NCBI RefSeq assembly: GCF_003369915.1
Contig: NW_022881603.1
Span: 32,175,522 to 32,239,521, forward strand
DNA from: Drosophila miranda
Lineage: Eukaryota > Arthropoda > Insecta > Diptera > Drosophilidae
Direction of reading: 5' to 3'
DNA: 64,000 nucleotides
The notes under the pieces are model-generated. The model was given only the letters and a program-made list of their open reading frames with translations. It made no database searches and had not been told where the DNA came from. This document shows positions 61,075-64,000 of the stretch, piece after piece (the stretch's first letter is position 1; each line of letters starts with the position of its first letter). The translations under genes and the position numbers were made by a program.

Positions 61075-61609
61075 AGATTGTCGAGTTTTGGATGATATGA
61101 TGATATGATCAGTAGACGTATCGAAGGGTCGGTCTCTGGGTGTCTTAGTTTAGTGTAGATAGGTAACTGGGACTAGCCCATTCCATTCCATTCCATTCCC
61201 ATAACCCATCCCCTGCACCCATCCGATCCGATCAGATCCGATCAGATCCATTCGGATTTGTGTGTGAGTGTCTGTAGTCTAGAACAAATGGAGCTGGGAA
61301 GACTTGTATGTATTTTGTATGTGTATCTGTACTTGTATCTGTATCTGTATCTATTGTATTGTATGTAGGTTATCTTTGTAAGTAATCGTTATGAAATTTT
61401 GATGATGATGTGTAGTCCTACGCAATAGTCGTGATCGCATTAAGGCTCAAAGCTTCGACTTAGCTTAAACTTTGATTTGTTATACCAAAACTGAATTAAT
61501 ATACCCCAACAACCCCACAATTCCCCGTGCCACGTTGTACCACTTGTTGAAATTCGATGTCAAGACAAACAAGTCACAAACCAAACCCGAAACGTTTCTC
61601 AAATAAAAA
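61075..61609 (+). other. 3' untranslated region of the CD36-family gene
   Basis: It contains (ttccattcca)n at 61179-61198, gatccgatcagatc repeats at 61222-61250 and (tgtatc)n at 61325-61353. The poly(A) signal AATAAA is at 61602-61607. Element E5 starts three bases later, so any cleavage site lies inside the transposon. Confidence 0.6.
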
Positions 61610-62713
61610 ACGAGGGGGAACGTTGTGAGTTGCTGCGGAGACCGCAACTCTACAGTTATAACCGATACTAAGTCAGTATGGCTCTCCTCCGGCAGACGCC
61701 GCTAATATTAAACGACACGACAACGAGTGCGTGCGAGAGAGACAGAAAATCAGTCTGAGCGTGACGTCGGGGGCTGCGTAGCCAGTGCAAATTGATTTGT
61801 TCCTTTTGGCTATAAAAATGATCTGATCTGATCCAGATTCAGCAATCTGATAGATATGGTCATTATCTATGATTCTGCGTTGTTAGTTTTCTCGAATGTG
61901 CAATATTGTGGATGCAACAGATTTTCGTCCTTTGTGGGGGCGGAAAAGGGTGGGGCGAAATTCTGAGATATACGTTTTTTAGTGAGATCTAACAGAAGTG
62001 CGGATACCAAATTTGGTTACTCTAGCCTTAATAGTCTCTGAGATTTGTGGATGCCCCAGATTTTCGTCCTTTGCGGGGGCGGAAGGGGGTGTGGCGAAAT
62101 TTGGACACAAAACGGTCAAGGTCCGATATCACAGGAGTGTGGATACCAAATTTGGTTGCTCTGGCTCTTATAGGTTCTGAGATCCTTGAACTCATATTTT
62201 GCAATTGACAAAACCGACCATGAAACCTGTGTGTTAGAGAGAGACAGAGCGAGAAAGAATGAAATTGTTTTCTTGATTCTGGCTATAATCATTATTCGAT
62301 CTGGTTCAGATTTTGCACTGTAGAAGATATGGTCATCCTCACCGATTCTGCGTTTTTGGTTTTATCGTATCTTTAAAAATGTGGATGCCACAGATTTTCG
62401 TCCTTTGTGGGGCGGAAGTGGGCGGGGCGAAGTTTTGAAATATTTTTGTTGCAGCGACATATCACAGAAGTCTGGATCCAAAACATCGTTGCTCTAGCTC
62501 TTATAGTCTTTGAGCACTAGGCGCTGAAGGGGACGGACGGACGGACGGACGGACGGACGGACGGACAGGGCTCAATCGACTCGGCTATTGATGCTGATCA
62601 AGAATATATATACTTTATGGGGTCGGAAACGATTCCTTCTGGACGTTACACACATCCACTTCTACCACAAATCTAATATACCCCAATACTCATTTTGAGT
62701 ATCGGGTATAATA
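61610..62713 (-). mobile_element. DINE-1/Helentron-type element E5
   Basis: Full-length copy of about 1.1 kb. The hairpin end is at the left and the microsatellite is a pure (GGAC)n run at 62528-62568. It shares private variants with E6 (ttataaccgatac, gacaacgagtgcg, gtcgggggctgcg and gttgcagcgac) that are absent from E1-E4. Confidence 0.85.
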
Positions 62714-63066
62714 AAGCAATGTTCCGTCCTCCATACAAATGTGCTTCATTATCGATCCAATAGCAAACATCTATTGTATCTATCCCATGTACAATTTATA
62801 TGTGTATAATATGCAATTAATTACGATATTATTTTAATTAGGCATAGACCGGAATCAAATCCCCTCTTCCCCTCGCCTCCACAACCCCGAAAGCTTCAAC
62901 AGAATCCAAAGCAGGGGTTCACGTTCACCCGCAAAATGTTTGTTGGCTTAAGTTCTACATATTTGGTTCTCAAATTGCCTATCCCCATTCAGTAGCCATA
63001 GAATATCTAGATGGGTTCCCGAAACAAAAGAATATTTGTATTTCTTAATAAAAATAACAACAATAA
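62714..63066. other. Spacer between E5 and E6
   Basis: 353 bp of AT-rich single-copy-looking sequence. No gene or repeat was recognised. Confidence 0.6.
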
Positions 63067-64000
63067 ACGAGGGGGAACGTTGTGAGTTGCTGCGGAGACC
63101 GCAACTCTACAGTTATAACCGATACTAAGTCAGTATGGCTCTCCTCCGGCAGACGCAGCTAATATTAAACGACACGACAACGAGTGCGTGCGAGAGAGAC
63201 AGAAAATCAGTCTGAGCGTGACGTCGGGGGCTGCGTAGCCAGTGCAAATTGATTTGTTCCTTTTGGCTATAAAAATGATCTGATCTGATCCAGATTCAGC
63301 AATCTGATAACCATATCTATCAGATTGCTGAATCTGGATCAGATCAGATCATTTTTATAGCCAAAAGGAACATTATCTATGATTCTGCGTTGTTAGTTTT
63401 CTCGAATGTGCAATATTGTGGATGCAACAGATTTTCGTCCTTTGTGGGGGCGGAAAAAGGTGGGGCGAAATTCTGAGATATACGTTTTTTAGTGAGATCT
63501 AACAGAAGTGCGGATACCAAATTTGGTTACTCTAGCCCTAATAGTCTCTGAGATTTGTGGATGCCCCAGATTTTCGTCCTTTGCGGGGGCGGAAGGGGGT
63601 GTGGCGAAATTTGGACACGAAACGGTCAAGGTCCGATATCACAGGAGTGTGGATACCAAATTTGGTTGCTCTGGCTCTTATAGGTTCTGAGATCCTTGAA
63701 CTCATATTTTGCAATTGACAAAACCGACCATGAAACCTGTGTGTTAGAGAGAGACAGAGCGAGAAAGAATGAAATTGTTTTCTTGATTCTGGCTATAATC
63801 ATTATTCGATCTGGTTCAGATTTTGCACTGTAGAAGATATGGTCATCCTCACCGATTCTGCGTTTTTGGTTTTATCGTATCTTTAAAAATGTGGATGCCA
63901 CAGATTTTCGTCCTTTGTGGGGGCGGAAGTGGGCGGGGCGAAGTTTTGAAATATTTTTGTTGCAGCGACATATCACAGAAGTCTGGATCCAAAACATCGT
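63067..64000 (-). mobile_element. DINE-1/Helentron-type element E6, runs off the window
   Basis: The hairpin end is at the left and the right end lies beyond 64000. It is nearly identical to E5 apart from a palindrome at 63256-63371, where an inverted copy of the adjacent 54 bp is inserted. Confidence 0.85.
63256..63371. repeat. Perfect palindrome with 54-bp arms in E6
   Basis: The left arm at 63256-63309 (from gttccttttggctataaaaa to aatctgata) is the exact reverse complement of the right arm at 63318-63371. The loop is accatatc. The other family copies have only the left arm followed by gatatggtcattatc. Confidence 0.9.

Overview
This is eukaryotic insect DNA, almost certainly a Drosophila of the obscura group. 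Short spliced introns, AT-rich non-coding DNA and clear orthologues of fly genes support this: zipper (non-muscle myosin II heavy chain), Cdk4, dolichol kinase and a CD36-family receptor, probably emp. Six copies of a 1.1 kb DINE-1/Helentron-type element also support it. From general knowledge, zip, emp and Cdk4 lie on D. melanogaster 2R (Muller element C), and I believe the dolichol kinase gene does too. Every host gene here is incomplete or broken and surrounded by transposons. The best explanation is a decaying Muller-C region such as the D. miranda neo-Y. That assignment is an inference. An unpolished long-read assembly explains part of the damage.

Layout. 1-11,985: transposon debris on the minus strand (a Transib/RAG1-like transposase, a Tc1-like element and a CR1-like LINE with a PHD-finger ORF1), containing a recent 3,988-bp tandem duplication. 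11,986-14,181: no gene seen. 14,182-15,277: DINE-like element E1. 15,357-21,473: the 3' three quarters of zip, with one in-frame TGA in the rod. 21,806-22,465: element E2, inverted relative to E1. 22,497-23,383: the last four exons of Cdk4, with no kinase N-lobe. 23,942-25,646: dolichol kinase on the minus strand with three frameshifts.

25,746-50,708 is a tandem array: a 1-kb repeat R occurs five times and alternates with four copies of a ~4-kb block B. Each B carries the zip 5' leader, the first coding exon of zip (44 codons), fragments of an unidentified small gene and a 37-bp minisatellite. A LOA-like LINE has inserted in the fourth B block. Zip coding exon 2 follows at 50,844-51,058 with a one-base deletion, then an N gap at 51,561-51,610.

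After the gap come elements E3 and E4, a TATA-type promoter candidate, the CD36-family gene (58,275-61,074, one frameshift), and elements E5 and E6. E6 contains a perfect 54-bp-arm palindrome and runs off the window.

The zip pieces lie in circularly permuted order: the 3' part is upstream of the 5' exons, and the ATP-binding P-loop exons are absent. No intact copy of any host gene is visible. The strongest leads are the 5R/4B array that amplifies the zip promoter and exon 1, the inverted transposon pair framing the zip 3' fragment, a possible alternative zip C-terminal exon, and the unidentified coding-like islands amplified with zip. I found no tRNA, rRNA or CRISPR array.
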